Below, piece after piece: positions 28,515 through 36,913 of a stretch of 64,000 nt of DNA. The notes beneath the pieces were generated by a model that saw only the letters and a list, made by a program, of their open reading frames with translations, had not been told where the DNA came from and did no database searches. The position numbers and the translations under genes are program-made. Source of the DNA: Saprospiraceae bacterium (lineage in GTDB: Bacteria; Bacteroidota; Bacteroidia; Chitinophagales; Saprospiraceae); NCBI GenBank assembly GCA_016714085.1, contig JADJNW010000017.1, positions 62,001 through 126,000 of the forward strand. The letters are read 5' to 3'. The stretch's first letter is position 1, and each line of letters begins with the position of its first letter.

Positions 28515-29792
28515 ATGAATACAATACCCTACGAAGCTTCTTTTGACTTTGCAAAAGCAATGGACACCCAAGACCCTTTGCAGGAACACCGTTCTGAATT
28601 TTATTTCCCGCAGCACGATGGCAAGGATTGCCTTTATTTCTGTGGCAATTCGCTAGGCTTGCAACCTAAATCCACGCAAAGCTATATCGAGCGCGAACTC
28701 GAGCATTGGCGAACGCATGGCGTCGAAGGGCATTTCCGCGGGGATCATCCCTGGATGCATTATCATAAATATTTACAGCCGCAATCGGCAGACGTCGTAG
28801 GTGCGCAGGAGTCAGAGGTAGTCGTGATGAATACCCTTACGGTCAATCTGCATTTGTTGATGGTTACTTTTTACCGCCCTACTAAAGATCGGTTTAAAAT
28901 TATCATGGAAGCAGGAGCTTTTCCTTCCGATCAGTACGCTGTGGAAAGCCAGGTAAAATGGCATGGCTTGAATCCTGACGAAGCGATTGTAGAAATAGCG
29001 CCGCGAGCAGGCGAGGAAACACTTCGTACAGAAGATATTCTGGAAATAATTGAACAGCACGGCCAAGAAACTGCTTTGGTGCTTTTTGGGGGTGTGAATT
29101 ATTACACGGGGCAATTTTTTGATTTACAAGCGATTACCGAGGTAGGACACCACGTAGGGGCTTATGTTGGTTTTGATCTTGCACACGCAGCGGGGAATGT
29201 ATTATTAAAGCTGCATGATTGGAATGTAGATTTTGCAACTTGGTGCAGTTACAAATATCTGAATGCCGGCCCGGGCGGGCCGAGCGGCGTTTTTATTCAT
29301 GATCGACATGGCAATAATCCAGCATTACTGCGCTTCGCAGGCTGGTGGGGGCACGATGAAACGAATCGATTCTTGATGCGCAAAGGCTTTATTCCTATGA
29401 CCGGGGCGGCTGGTTGGCAATTGAGCAACGCCCAGATTTTTAGCTTTGCGGCGCACCGCGCAAGTTTGGACATATTTGCACAAGCAACGATGCCTGCTTT
29501 GCGCAAAAAAAGCGAACAACTTACTGGTTATCTTGAGTTTTTACTTGAAAAATTAAATCAAAATGAGCATCGTTTTCACATTATCACACCCAAAAATCCA
29601 GCAGAACGAGGTTGTCAGTTGTCGGTGTTGACCGATGAGCATGGCAAGCAACTATTCGATTATCTTTCAACGAATGGCGTTATTTGTGATTGGCGAGAAC
29701 CGAATGTGATTCGCTTTGCACCTGTACCATTATATAATTGTTTTCAAGATGTTTGGGAACTCACGCAGTTATTGCAAAGTTTTTCTAATTAG
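28515..29792 (+). CDS. kynU: Kynureninase
   Basis: About 425 residues from ATG at 28515. A fold-type I PLP enzyme: phosphate-binding and cofactor regions include VVVMNTLTVNLHLLM, VLFGGVNYYTGQ and GFDLAHAAGNVLLKLHDW; the Schiff-base lysine lies in WCSYKYLNAGPGGPSG. It cleaves (3-hydroxy)kynurenine to (3-hydroxy)anthranilate and alanine. With Kmo at 9.8-11.2 kb it covers two steps of the kynurenine route. No other enzymes of the route are in the window. A TATTTTTG box at 28455-28462 may mark the promoter, but no -33 element is in range. Confidence 0.94.
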   Translation: MNTIPYEASFDFAKAMDTQDPLQEHRSEFYFPQHDGKDCLYFCGNSLGLQPKSTQSYIERELEHWRTHGVEGHFRGDHPWMHYHKYLQPQSADVVGAQESEVVVMNTLTVNLHLLMVTFYRPTKDRFKIIMEAGAFPSDQYAVESQVKWHGLNPDEAIVEIAPRAGEETLRTEDILEIIEQHGQETALVLFGGVNYYTGQFFDLQAITEVGHHVGAYVGFDLAHAAGNVLLKLHDWNVDFATWCSYKYLNAGPGGPSGVFIHDRHGNNPALLRFAGWWGHDETNRFLMRKGFIPMTGAAGWQLSNAQIFSFAAHRASLDIFAQATMPALRKKSEQLTGYLEFLLEKLNQNEHRFHIITPKNPAERGCQLSVLTDEHGKQLFDYLSTNGVICDWREPNVIRFAPVPLYNCFQDVWELTQLLQSFSN

Positions 29793-29842
29793 AGATAAAA
29801 ACCTAAATTTAAATCGATTATATAAATCAAATTATATTTATA

Positions 29843-30823
29843 TTATAGCACAACTGCTTCTTGATTGTACCGATTTTTATACTCAATCGGCGAAAGTCCT
29901 GTAATCTTTTTAAAGGTAGTCCTAAAGGATTTGGTATCGGAATAACCGACATCATACATCACTTCGTTAATATTTTTTTGGCTGGTTTCCAGACTTTTCT
30001 TTGCAGCTTCGATTTTCACTCGCTGGATGTATTCGACTACGGTGTTGGAAGTTGCTTTTTTAAAGCGACGTTCAAAATTCCTACGGCTGATGGCGACCAT
30101 TTCGGAGAGCTGTTCCACACTTATTTTTTCTTCGATATTGTTTTCAATGAATTCCTGGGCTTGCTTGATGGACTCGTCCTCGTGTTCTTTTTGACCATTA
30201 AAAATAGTGAACGGCGATTGGCTACGCCTTGAATACTCTATTTGAAAGGCTTTGGCACAAAAAACAGCCACATCTCGTCCAGCATGTTTTTCGATCAGAT
30301 GCAAAATCAGGTTTAGATAAGAAAAGGCCCCACCGCTCGAATAGATTCCATGCTCATCGGTGATAATTTTATCTTCTAAAAGATGCACATCGGGGAACAT
30401 TTTTTTAAAGTAACCCGCTGCCAACCAATGCGTTGTGCAGTTTCTTCCTTTGATCAAACCGGTAGCAGCCAACAAAAATGCACCCACGCAGAGACTGGCA
30501 ATCTCCGCTCCGCCCTGGTATTGTTTGATAATCCAGGGAATAAAATCGCGATTGGTTTCGATAAGCTTTCCCATATCCCCATCCAGGGCAGGAATGATAA
30601 TAAGATCAGCTTTGGCGACCTCATGTATCAGCGCATCCACATAAACCATATAGCGGCCACCATGCACTTGTGTTTCTTTGACAATACCTACCAATTGCAC
30701 ATCAAAAACAGGCGATCTTCCAATGCTTTGCAGATACTTATTGGCCTCGGTCAGCACCTGTCGCGGGCCTTCAACACTGCCCAGTAGTGCGCCTTTGGGA
30801 ACAAGGATGGAAATCTGTTTCAT
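29843..30823 (-). CDS. GlxA-type transcriptional regulator (DJ-1/PfpI + AraC HTH)
   Basis: 326 residues. The N-terminal DJ-1/PfpI-like half has SLCVGAFLLAATGLIKGRNCTTHW (nucleophile-elbow Cys region), ending near residue 190. The C-terminal AraC domain (about 215-320) carries two helix-turn-helix units: ISVEQLSEMVAISRRNFERRFKKATSNT and INEVMYDVGYSDTKSFRTTFKKITGLSP. Such regulators sense small molecules or redox state through the first half. It faces a row of small enzymes at 30.9-33.7 kb that it may control, though no direct evidence is visible. The promoter is at 30828-30858. Confidence 0.92.
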   Translation of the reverse strand: MKQISILVPKGALLGSVEGPRQVLTEANKYLQSIGRSPVFDVQLVGIVKETQVHGGRYMVYVDALIHEVAKADLIIIPALDGDMGKLIETNRDFIPWIIKQYQGGAEIASLCVGAFLLAATGLIKGRNCTTHWLAAGYFKKMFPDVHLLEDKIITDEHGIYSSGGAFSYLNLILHLIEKHAGRDVAVFCAKAFQIEYSRRSQSPFTIFNGQKEHEDESIKQAQEFIENNIEEKISVEQLSEMVAISRRNFERRFKKATSNTVVEYIQRVKIEAAKKSLETSQKNINEVMYDVGYSDTKSFRTTFKKITGLSPIEYKNRYNQEAVVL

Positions 30824-30827
30824 TTTG

Positions 30828-30858
30828 CAAATATATAAAACAAATTTGTCGTAATCAA
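30828..30858 (-). promoter_or_regulatory. Predicted promoter for the GlxA-type regulator, near-leaderless
   Basis: Minus strand: TATATTTG (30828-30835) is the -7 consensus, and TTG (30856-30858) sits 20 bases before it, as expected for -33. The -7 box is only four bases from the start codon, so the transcript would have almost no leader. A perfect ten-base palindrome ACAAATTTGT lies between the boxes at 30840-30849. Confidence 0.5.
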
Positions 30859-30986
30859 CCCTTTTTTTGCCGTATTTAGCCCTCGCAAACCATTATTTGT
30901 GGTTGTATCTTTGTATTATAAATAAATTTGTTTCATTTTTAAAACAATTTTAAATAACTACAACAAACAAAAAAGTTGCACATACA

Positions 30987-31196
30987 ATGGATAGTACTTC
31001 TGAAAACAGCAACCTGGACGCCTTCTTATCTTATTACACCTACGATGTTCGTTGGTATATAATTGGTGGTCGAAATGCGAAAGACAAAGAGGTTGTTGGG
31101 CAATTTATGAAAGATATAGAAGAGGAAGTTTATGCGCAAGTAGAAGTAAACCAGACAATTGGAGAATCTAATTCAAAATTTATTAAAAATAGATGA
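30987..31196 (+). CDS. Small hypothetical protein, 69 residues
   Basis: Starts with ATG at 30987 and ends one base before the next start codon, so it fits tightly into the small-gene unit. No signal peptide or membrane segment; tryptophan- and tyrosine-rich start, acidic helix (KDIEEEVYAQVEV) after. I do not recognise a family. A TATCTTTG box at 30906-30913 lies upstream, without a good -33 partner. It may be a small partner or effector domain of the following gene. Confidence 0.5.
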   Translation: MDSTSENSNLDAFLSYYTYDVRWYIIGGRNAKDKEVVGQFMKDIEEEVYAQVEVNQTIGESNSKFIKNR

Positions 31197-31197
31197 T

Positions 31198-31611
31198 ATG
31201 GAAACTTATCACTTAGAACAAGATTGGAAGGTGCTTTGTATCACCGCCGACTCTTTCCCCGAAGGTGTCTTAGCAGCCCATCAAAAATTGCATTCTGTTA
31301 TTCCTTTTTCAGATGATCGGAAATACTTCGGAATTTCTCGCCCCAATCAGGATGGTGTAATCATATACAAAGCCGGAGCGGAATTATTAAGTGAAGATGA
31401 ACATGCAGATTTGGAAAGCTTTATCATAAAAGCAGGTACCTATATCAGCATCACGATTCAAAATTATATGGAAGATATTCCCGCCATCGGCAAAGCATTT
31501 GAAAAATTATTATCTGATCCTCGTATTGATCCACAAGGTGCTTGTATAGAGTGGTATTTGGATAATAAAAAAGTACAATGTATGGTAAGACTGGATTCCA
31601 GCCCTAAATAA
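31198..31611 (+). CDS. Hypothetical protein, possibly GyrI-like effector-binding fold
   Basis: 137 residues from ATG at 31198, one base after the previous stop. The alternation of strand and helix with KYFGISRPNQDGVIIYKAGAE and a late EWYLDNKKVQCMVRL suggests a GyrI-like or related alpha/beta ligand-binding domain, often found near AraC-type regulators. That assignment is weak. Soluble, no known catalytic motif. Confidence 0.6.
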   Translation: METYHLEQDWKVLCITADSFPEGVLAAHQKLHSVIPFSDDRKYFGISRPNQDGVIIYKAGAELLSEDEHADLESFIIKAGTYISITIQNYMEDIPAIGKAFEKLLSDPRIDPQGACIEWYLDNKKVQCMVRLDSSPK

Positions 31612-31694
31612 TTTTTATAAAATTATTTACATCATTCATAAAATGAATCACTTATTTATCAATAAAATTTAAAATAATTTAAAAATCAAAAATC

Positions 31695-32111
31695 ATGGCA
31701 ACTCAAATTTATGTGAATTTACCAGTGAAAAACCTAAATAAGTCGATTGAATTTTTTACTAAACTCGGCTTTTCATTTAATCCTCAATTTACCGATGAAT
31801 CTGCAACTTGTATGATAATTGGCGATAATATTTATGCTATGCTTTTAGTGGAAGAACGTTTTAAGGATTTTACCAAAAAACCGATAACCGATGCTACAAA
31901 AAGCACAGAAGTATTGATCGCAATTGATGCGGCAACTAGAGCAGACGTGGATACAATGGTCAAAAATGCAATAGCCGCTGGCGGTTCTACTTATGCCGAC
32001 CCGATGGATTATGGCTGGATGTATCAGCATAGTTTTGCAGATTTGGACGGTCACCAATGGGAGATTTTGTACATGGACGAAAGCGCGATTCCGCAAGATT
32101 TAAATGGATAA
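31695..32111 (+). CDS. VOC family (glyoxalase/bleomycin-resistance fold) protein
   Basis: 138 residues with two beta-alpha-beta-beta-beta modules. Opening IYVNLPVKNLNKSIEFFTKLGFSF is the standard first module, and HSFADLDGHQWEILYMD is the closing metal-ligand strand with Glu. One of the usual His ligands near the N terminus is missing (Asn/Leu at that place), as in many Bacteroidota YaeR- or PhnB-like members. Specific substrate unknown. Confidence 0.87.
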   Translation: MATQIYVNLPVKNLNKSIEFFTKLGFSFNPQFTDESATCMIIGDNIYAMLLVEERFKDFTKKPITDATKSTEVLIAIDAATRADVDTMVKNAIAAGGSTYADPMDYGWMYQHSFADLDGHQWEILYMDESAIPQDLNG

Positions 32112-32143
32112 TGAATTATTATTAATTTTTAAAAATAACTTAC

Positions 32144-32566
32144 ATGAAAACTTTACATTTTTCGATCAACATTAATGCTCCTGTAGAAAAAGTGTGGAAT
32201 GCTCTTTGGCAAGATGCCAATTATAGGAAGTGGACGGCTGTTTTTCACGAAGGTTCTTACGCCGAAAGCGATTGGGAAGAAGGCAGCAAAATCCTATTTC
32301 TTGCTCCCGGCGGTGACGGGATGTTTAGTATGATTGAAAAGAAAACACCAAATAAACAGATGACTTTCAAGCATTTAGGTGAATTGAAAAATGGGGTGAA
32401 AGAATCGAAAGATTGGGAGAACGCCAGAGAAAGTTACTTTTTGTCAGAAAAGGATGGTGGAACAGAATTGAAAGTAGAATTGGATTCGGTTGGAGAATTT
32501 GAACAATATTTTAGTGAAACGTTTCCGAAAGCATTACAGGAAGTAAAAAATATTGCAGAAAATTAA
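32144..32566 (+). CDS. SRPBCC (AHSA1/START-like) domain protein
   Basis: 140 residues, a single helix-grip fold: FSININAPVEKVWNALW at the N terminus, WTAVFHEGSYAESDWEEGSKILFLAPGGDGMFSMI in the middle, closing helix ETFPKALQEVKNIAEN. The family binds hydrophobic ligands in a central cavity or stabilises other proteins. It is part of the row of small genes facing the GlxA regulator, 32 bases after the VOC gene. Confidence 0.86.
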   Translation: MKTLHFSININAPVEKVWNALWQDANYRKWTAVFHEGSYAESDWEEGSKILFLAPGGDGMFSMIEKKTPNKQMTFKHLGELKNGVKESKDWENARESYFLSEKDGGTELKVELDSVGEFEQYFSETFPKALQEVKNIAEN

Positions 32567-32592
32567 TAACGACTAAATAAAATTCAAAAACA

Positions 32593-33048
32593 ATGCAAAA
32601 AATCACCCCGTTTTTATGGTTTGATAATAACGCTGAAGAAGCCATGAATTTTTATACTTCCATTTTTAAAAATGCGAAGATTGGAAATGTGATGCGCCAC
32701 GAAGGGAAAGTAATGACGGCTACTTTTGAACTGGAAGGACAAGAATTTATGGTACTGAATGCCGGCCCGCAATTCAAATTCACAGAAGCCATTTCTTTTT
32801 TTGTAAAGTGCGAAAACCAGGAGGAAGTCGATTATTTCTGGAATAAATTGACGGCTGACGGTGGCGAAGAAAGTATGTGCGGTTGGCTGAAGGACAAATA
32901 TGGCTTGTCTTGGCAAATTATTCCTAATATACTTGGCGAGTTATTACAAAATCAAGACCCTGCAAAGGCTGGACGTGCGATGCAAGCCATGCTGCAAATG
33001 CGTAAAATTGATATTGCAAAGTTGAAAGAAGCATCCGAGCAATCATAA
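32593..33048 (+). CDS. VOC family protein, PhnB-like
   Basis: 151 residues. QKITPFLWFDNNAEEAMNFYTSIF is the signature start of PhnB/3-demethylubiquinone-methyltransferase-like VOC proteins; MCGWLKDKYGLSWQIIPN is the hallmark C-terminal strand. Function unknown, not a true methyltransferase. It is tightly spaced with the SRPBCC gene upstream (26 bases). Confidence 0.88.
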   Translation: MQKITPFLWFDNNAEEAMNFYTSIFKNAKIGNVMRHEGKVMTATFELEGQEFMVLNAGPQFKFTEAISFFVKCENQEEVDYFWNKLTADGGEESMCGWLKDKYGLSWQIIPNILGELLQNQDPAKAGRAMQAMLQMRKIDIAKLKEASEQS

Positions 33049-33055
33049 AATTATT

Positions 33056-33118
33056 ACAAGCCTTTGTAAAATGCTAAATATTATGAAGGCTTGTTTAAAT
33101 ATTATTACTTAAATAGTA
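33056..33118. repeat. Degenerate 7/21-base periodic repeat with hairpin
   Basis: Between the PhnB-like and the RibD-like genes. ACAAGCCTT (33056-33064) and its exact complement (33086-33094) form a 9-bp hairpin with a 21-base loop. ATATTAT recurs exactly 21 bases apart. The unit starting AGCCTTTGTAAAATG resembles the array at 43514. Confidence 0.45.
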
Positions 33119-33126
33119 CATAAATC

Positions 33127-33693
33127 ATGAGAAAGTTAAAATTGCAAATGCAAGTATCAACCGATGGCTTTGTAGCAGGACCAAATGGTGAAATGGATTG
33201 GATGGTATGGAATTGGGATGATGAATTAAAGCAATATGTTACAGATTTAACAGAACCGATTGACTCTATAATCCTTGGGCGAAAATTGGCGGAAGGTTTT
33301 ATTCCACATTGGGCTGCGGTAGCTGCCGATTCCAATCATCCCGAATTTACATCCGGTATAAAATTTACGGACACGCCTAAAGTCGTTTTTACAAAAACGC
33401 TGGAGCAATCGCCATGGCAGAATGCTGTTTTGGCAAAAGGTGACCTCTCCGAAGAAATTACCCGACTGAAAAATCAAGATGGCGACGGCTATCTAATGAC
33501 TTATGGCGGTGCTATGCTTGCGGCCTCGCTCATCGAATCAGGCTTGATTGATGAATTGCATTTATTTATTAATCCAGTAGCTATTGGGAACGGGCTGCCT
33601 ATTTTTAAAAGCCGCACCAATCTTCAACTCGTTCAGACCAAGCCATTTGATTGTGAGATTGTAGTGCTGCAATATGCGCTAGGTAGCAAGTAA
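33127..33693 (+). CDS. Dihydrofolate reductase family protein (RibD C-terminal-like)
   Basis: 188 residues. LQMQVSTDGFVAGPNGEMDWM opens the RibD_C/YwjB-type fold; SIILGRKLAEGFIPHW, KVVFTKTLE and YLMTYGGAMLAASLIESGLIDELHLFINPVAIGNG are the NADPH and hinge regions of the family. It is probably a reductase, not classical folate biosynthesis. It is last in the row of small genes beginning at 30987. Confidence 0.88.
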   Translation: MRKLKLQMQVSTDGFVAGPNGEMDWMVWNWDDELKQYVTDLTEPIDSIILGRKLAEGFIPHWAAVAADSNHPEFTSGIKFTDTPKVVFTKTLEQSPWQNAVLAKGDLSEEITRLKNQDGDGYLMTYGGAMLAASLIESGLIDELHLFINPVAIGNGLPIFKSRTNLQLVQTKPFDCEIVVLQYALGSK

Positions 33694-33903
33694 TAAAATA
33701 AATAGAGAAAAGGTATTCGCAAGAGTAGGGATTGGTATTGACAACTTCATAGTTGACTGAAAGGAGTTCCTTCGAATCCTTTAGCACATAATAGTTTCAT
33801 TAGTGAGATTAAAAATAAAGCGCAGGTAATATTCCAGTATTTGATGTATTTTGTCAGCGCAAAAGCATTAAACATTGCAAACTAAACTTACCAACTGTAC
33901 CTT

Positions 33904-35197
33904 ATGCTTGCCTTATTCGGTTTTGCTACGATTGCGGTTTTCTTGATATTAATTATTACAAAACGACTATCTGTTATTACAGCTCTGGTTTTAACGCCTA
34001 TAATATTTGGATTGTTGGCAGGATTTAATCCCAAAGAATTAGGTGATATGATGCTCGCGGGTATCAAACAAGTAGCGCCGACGGGCATTTTGTTAATGTT
34101 TGCGGTATTATATTTTGCAACGATGCTCGATGCCGGTTTATTTGATCCGGTTATTACAACCATTATACGTTCTGTAAAAGGAGATCCATTAAAAGTAGTT
34201 ATCGGGACAGCATTATTAACAATGGTGGTACATCTCGATGGAGACGGTACGGCAACCTTTATGATTGTGTTATCTGCTTTTTTACCAATATATAATCAAT
34301 TAAAAATAAATCGATTGGTGCTACCTTGTATCGTAGCGCTAAGTGTAGGTCCTTTGCATTTAGTACCTTGGTCGGGTACATCTGCCAGAGCGATTTCTAC
34401 ATTGCAATCCGATGCGGTGCATATTTTTAATCCCAATGTGCCTGCTATTATAGCAGGTATGGTATGGGTACTTTTTGTGGCATATATACTTGGAAAAAGA
34501 GAGCGGAAAAGACTGGGAATTCTTGACTTTAATTATAATCATGTTGAAAATTTAACAGAAGAACAAAAATTATTACGCCGACCAAAATTAATATGGGTAA
34601 ATGCTATTATGACTATTTTATTGATTATCACATTGATGAAAGGTTGGATTCCCGCATCGGTGTTATTTTTGGTAGCAAGTATGATTGCTTTATTAATTAA
34701 TTATCCAAAATTATTAGATCAACAGAAAGTAGTAAGAAGTCATGGCATGAATATTTTCCTGGTGTCTAGTATGATATTTGCGGCGGGCATTTTCTCTGGC
34801 ATTTTGACAGGCTCAAAAATGATAGACGCCATGGCAAATACATTGGTATCCTTGATTCCAGCTACACACGCCAATTTACTACCGACTTTGACCGCCATAA
34901 CCAGTATGCCCGCGAGCATTCTCTTTACACCAGATGCTTATTATTTTGGCGTGCTGCCCATTTTAAGTCAAACCGCTACACAATTTGGGCTGGATCACTT
35001 GGAAATAGGGCGTGCTGCACTTTTAGGTCAGATGACAGTTGGCTTTCCCATAAGTCCGCTCACCGCTTCTACCTTTTTATTGGTTGGCTTATCGGGCGTG
35101 GATTTGGGGAACACCAAAATTCACGTTTTTATGGGCATGGGGCACAACGATTGTAATGACGATCGTAGCATTATTAACTGGTTCGATTCATATTTAA
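33904..35197 (+). CDS. CitMHS-type citrate/proton symporter, frameshifted near the 3' end
   Basis: About 430 residues, at least ten membrane helices. Family marks: VVHLDGDGTATFMIV, GPLHLVPWSGTSARAIS and ILFTPDAYYFGVLPILSQ. It is a symporter for (Mg- or Ca-)citrate or related carboxylates. The frame changes at the run of A at 35116-35119. Dropping one A restores the expected tail (NTKFTFLWAWGTTIVM) and a stop at 35195-35197. Without correction a meaningless 60-residue tail runs to 35388 into the next gene. Its stop lies 15 bases before the AtuA-like gene, with which it forms one unit. Confidence 0.87.
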
Positions 35198-35212
35198 TTA
35201 TTAATTACAGAT

Positions 35213-36533
35213 ATGAAACAAAAAATAAGGATTGGTTGCGGCGCAGGATTTTCGGGAGATCGCTTAGAACCTGCAATAGTACTGGCGGAAAAAGGAGAAT
35301 TGGATTATTTAGTTTTAGAGTGTCTGGCGGAAAGAACCATTGCATTGGCACAAAAACGCAAACTTCAAGACCCAACCAAAGGATATGATCCATTATTAGA
35401 ACAAAGGATTGAATCTTTATTACCATTTTTAATCAAAAATAATATTCGATTAATTTCTAATATGGGAGCGGCAAATCCCATAGAAGGAGCTAAAAAAATC
35501 ATTGAAATTGCGAAGAAAAAAGGGCTAAAAGTCAAGGTGGCTGCGGTCACTGGCGATGATGTTTTTGATAAAATAAATCCGTTAATGTCAACGCTTGAAA
35601 CCGGCGAGGCACTAGAAAAAGTGGGCGAATTAATTTCTGCGAATGCTTATTTAGGCGTGGATGCTATTTTACCTGCATTACAAACCGATGCCAATATTAT
35701 AATAACGGGCAGGGTCGCAGATCCATCTTTATTTTTAGCGCCGATGATTCATGAATTTGGCTGGAAAACAGACGATTATGATATACTTGGTAAAGGAACG
35801 GTGATCGGTCATTTACTCGAATGTGCCGGACATATTACAGGTGGTTATTATGCAGACCCCATTAAAAAACCGGTTGAAGGCATGGAAAATTTGGGACATC
35901 CTTATGCGGATGTTTTTCGGATGGTTCCGCTATTATTAGTAAAGTGGAAGGAACTGGAGGCGTTGTTAATTTGCAAACGGCAAAGGAGCAATTATTATAT
36001 GAAGTTATAAATCCGCATGAATATTTTACACCCGATGTAATAGCGGATTTTATATCGGTAAAGCTAGAGCAAGTTACTGATAATCAGGTAAAAATGATAG
36101 GAGGGAGCGGTAAAACAAAACCTGCTACTTACAAAGTAAGCGTTGGGTATAAAGCATTTTACATGGGTGAAGGCGAAATTTCTTATGCAGGTGCATCCGC
36201 GTTGGAAAGAGCACAATTAGCAGGAACAATTATTGAAAAAGATTACAAGATAAATATCATGATTTGAGAATTGATTATATGGGATATAATTCGGTACATC
36301 GCACGAATTTTGAAAGCACATCAATTCCTTATGAAGTTCGCTTGCGCGTAGCAGGCAAAGCCCAAACACCTGAAACAGCAGCGTGGATTGGACAAGAAGT
36401 AGAAGCGCTTTACACCAATGGCCCGGCTGGCGGCGGCGGGGTAAAAAAATCAGTAAATGAAGTTATTGGTATTCTGTCTATTTTATTAGAAAGGGCTAAT
36501 ATTCAACCGCTTGTGACGGTTTTTGAAACATAA
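35213..36533 (+). CDS. AtuA family (DUF1446) protein, two frameshifts
   Basis: About 440 residues after correction. RIGCGAGFSGDRLEPAIVL, LVLECLAERTIALAQ and ISNMGAANP open the family. The first break is at 35918: restoring one C gives VFPDGSAIISKVEGTGGVVN, a good family match. The second is near 36259: restoring one base gives NDLRIDYMGYNS. AtuA-type proteins act in acyclic terpene and leucine-like acyl-CoA use, but their exact reaction is not settled. It is linked to a CitMHS symporter and an AtuA C-terminal-like protein. Three breaks in two adjacent genes are notable. Confidence 0.82.
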
Positions 36534-36548
36534 AAAATGTAAAATTGT

Positions 36549-36848
36549 ATGAAATTATACGAGATCGCACATAGCCGTGCGGGAGATAAAGGAAACACGC
36601 TTACACTTTCATTAATTCCTTATAATGAATCCGATTATGATATGCTTTGTAATAAAATAACAGTAGAAAAAGTAAAAAATCATTTAAAAAACATCATTTC
36701 AGGAGAAATTATTCGATACGAACTGCCCAATATTTCATCCTTGCTTTTTGTATGCGAAAATGCTTTATTAGGTGGCGTTACGACCTCTCTGGCAATCGAT
36801 ACGCACGGAAAATCATTAAGTTATGCTTTATTAGAAATGGAAATATAA
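36549..36848 (+). CDS. AtuA-related ferredoxin-fold protein
   Basis: 99 residues. The N-terminal LYEIAHSRAGDKGNTLTLSLIPY is the signature of the small domain that is C-terminal in longer AtuA-like proteins (A-H-x-R-x-G-D-K-G), here a separate gene 15 bases after AtuA. It probably works with it as a complex. Complete, no frameshift. A strong hairpin at 36869 ends the unit. Confidence 0.85.
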   Translation: MKLYEIAHSRAGDKGNTLTLSLIPYNESDYDMLCNKITVEKVKNHLKNIISGEIIRYELPNISSLLFVCENALLGGVTTSLAIDTHGKSLSYALLEMEI

Positions 36849-36868
36849 TTATTCTAAAGTTTTAATGC

Positions 36869-36901
36869 CAAATATAATAATTTTCAAAATTATTATATTT
36901 G
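36869..36901. terminator. Perfect AT-rich hairpin between convergent genes
   Basis: A perfect 16-base inverted repeat with one central base (36869-36884 and 36886-36901, arm CAAATATAATAATTTT). It is 20 bases after the AtuA-like stop and just before the stop of the dihydroorotate-dehydrogenase-like gene, so it can act in both directions. Confidence 0.7.
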
Positions 36902-36913
36902 ATCGCATTTCTT

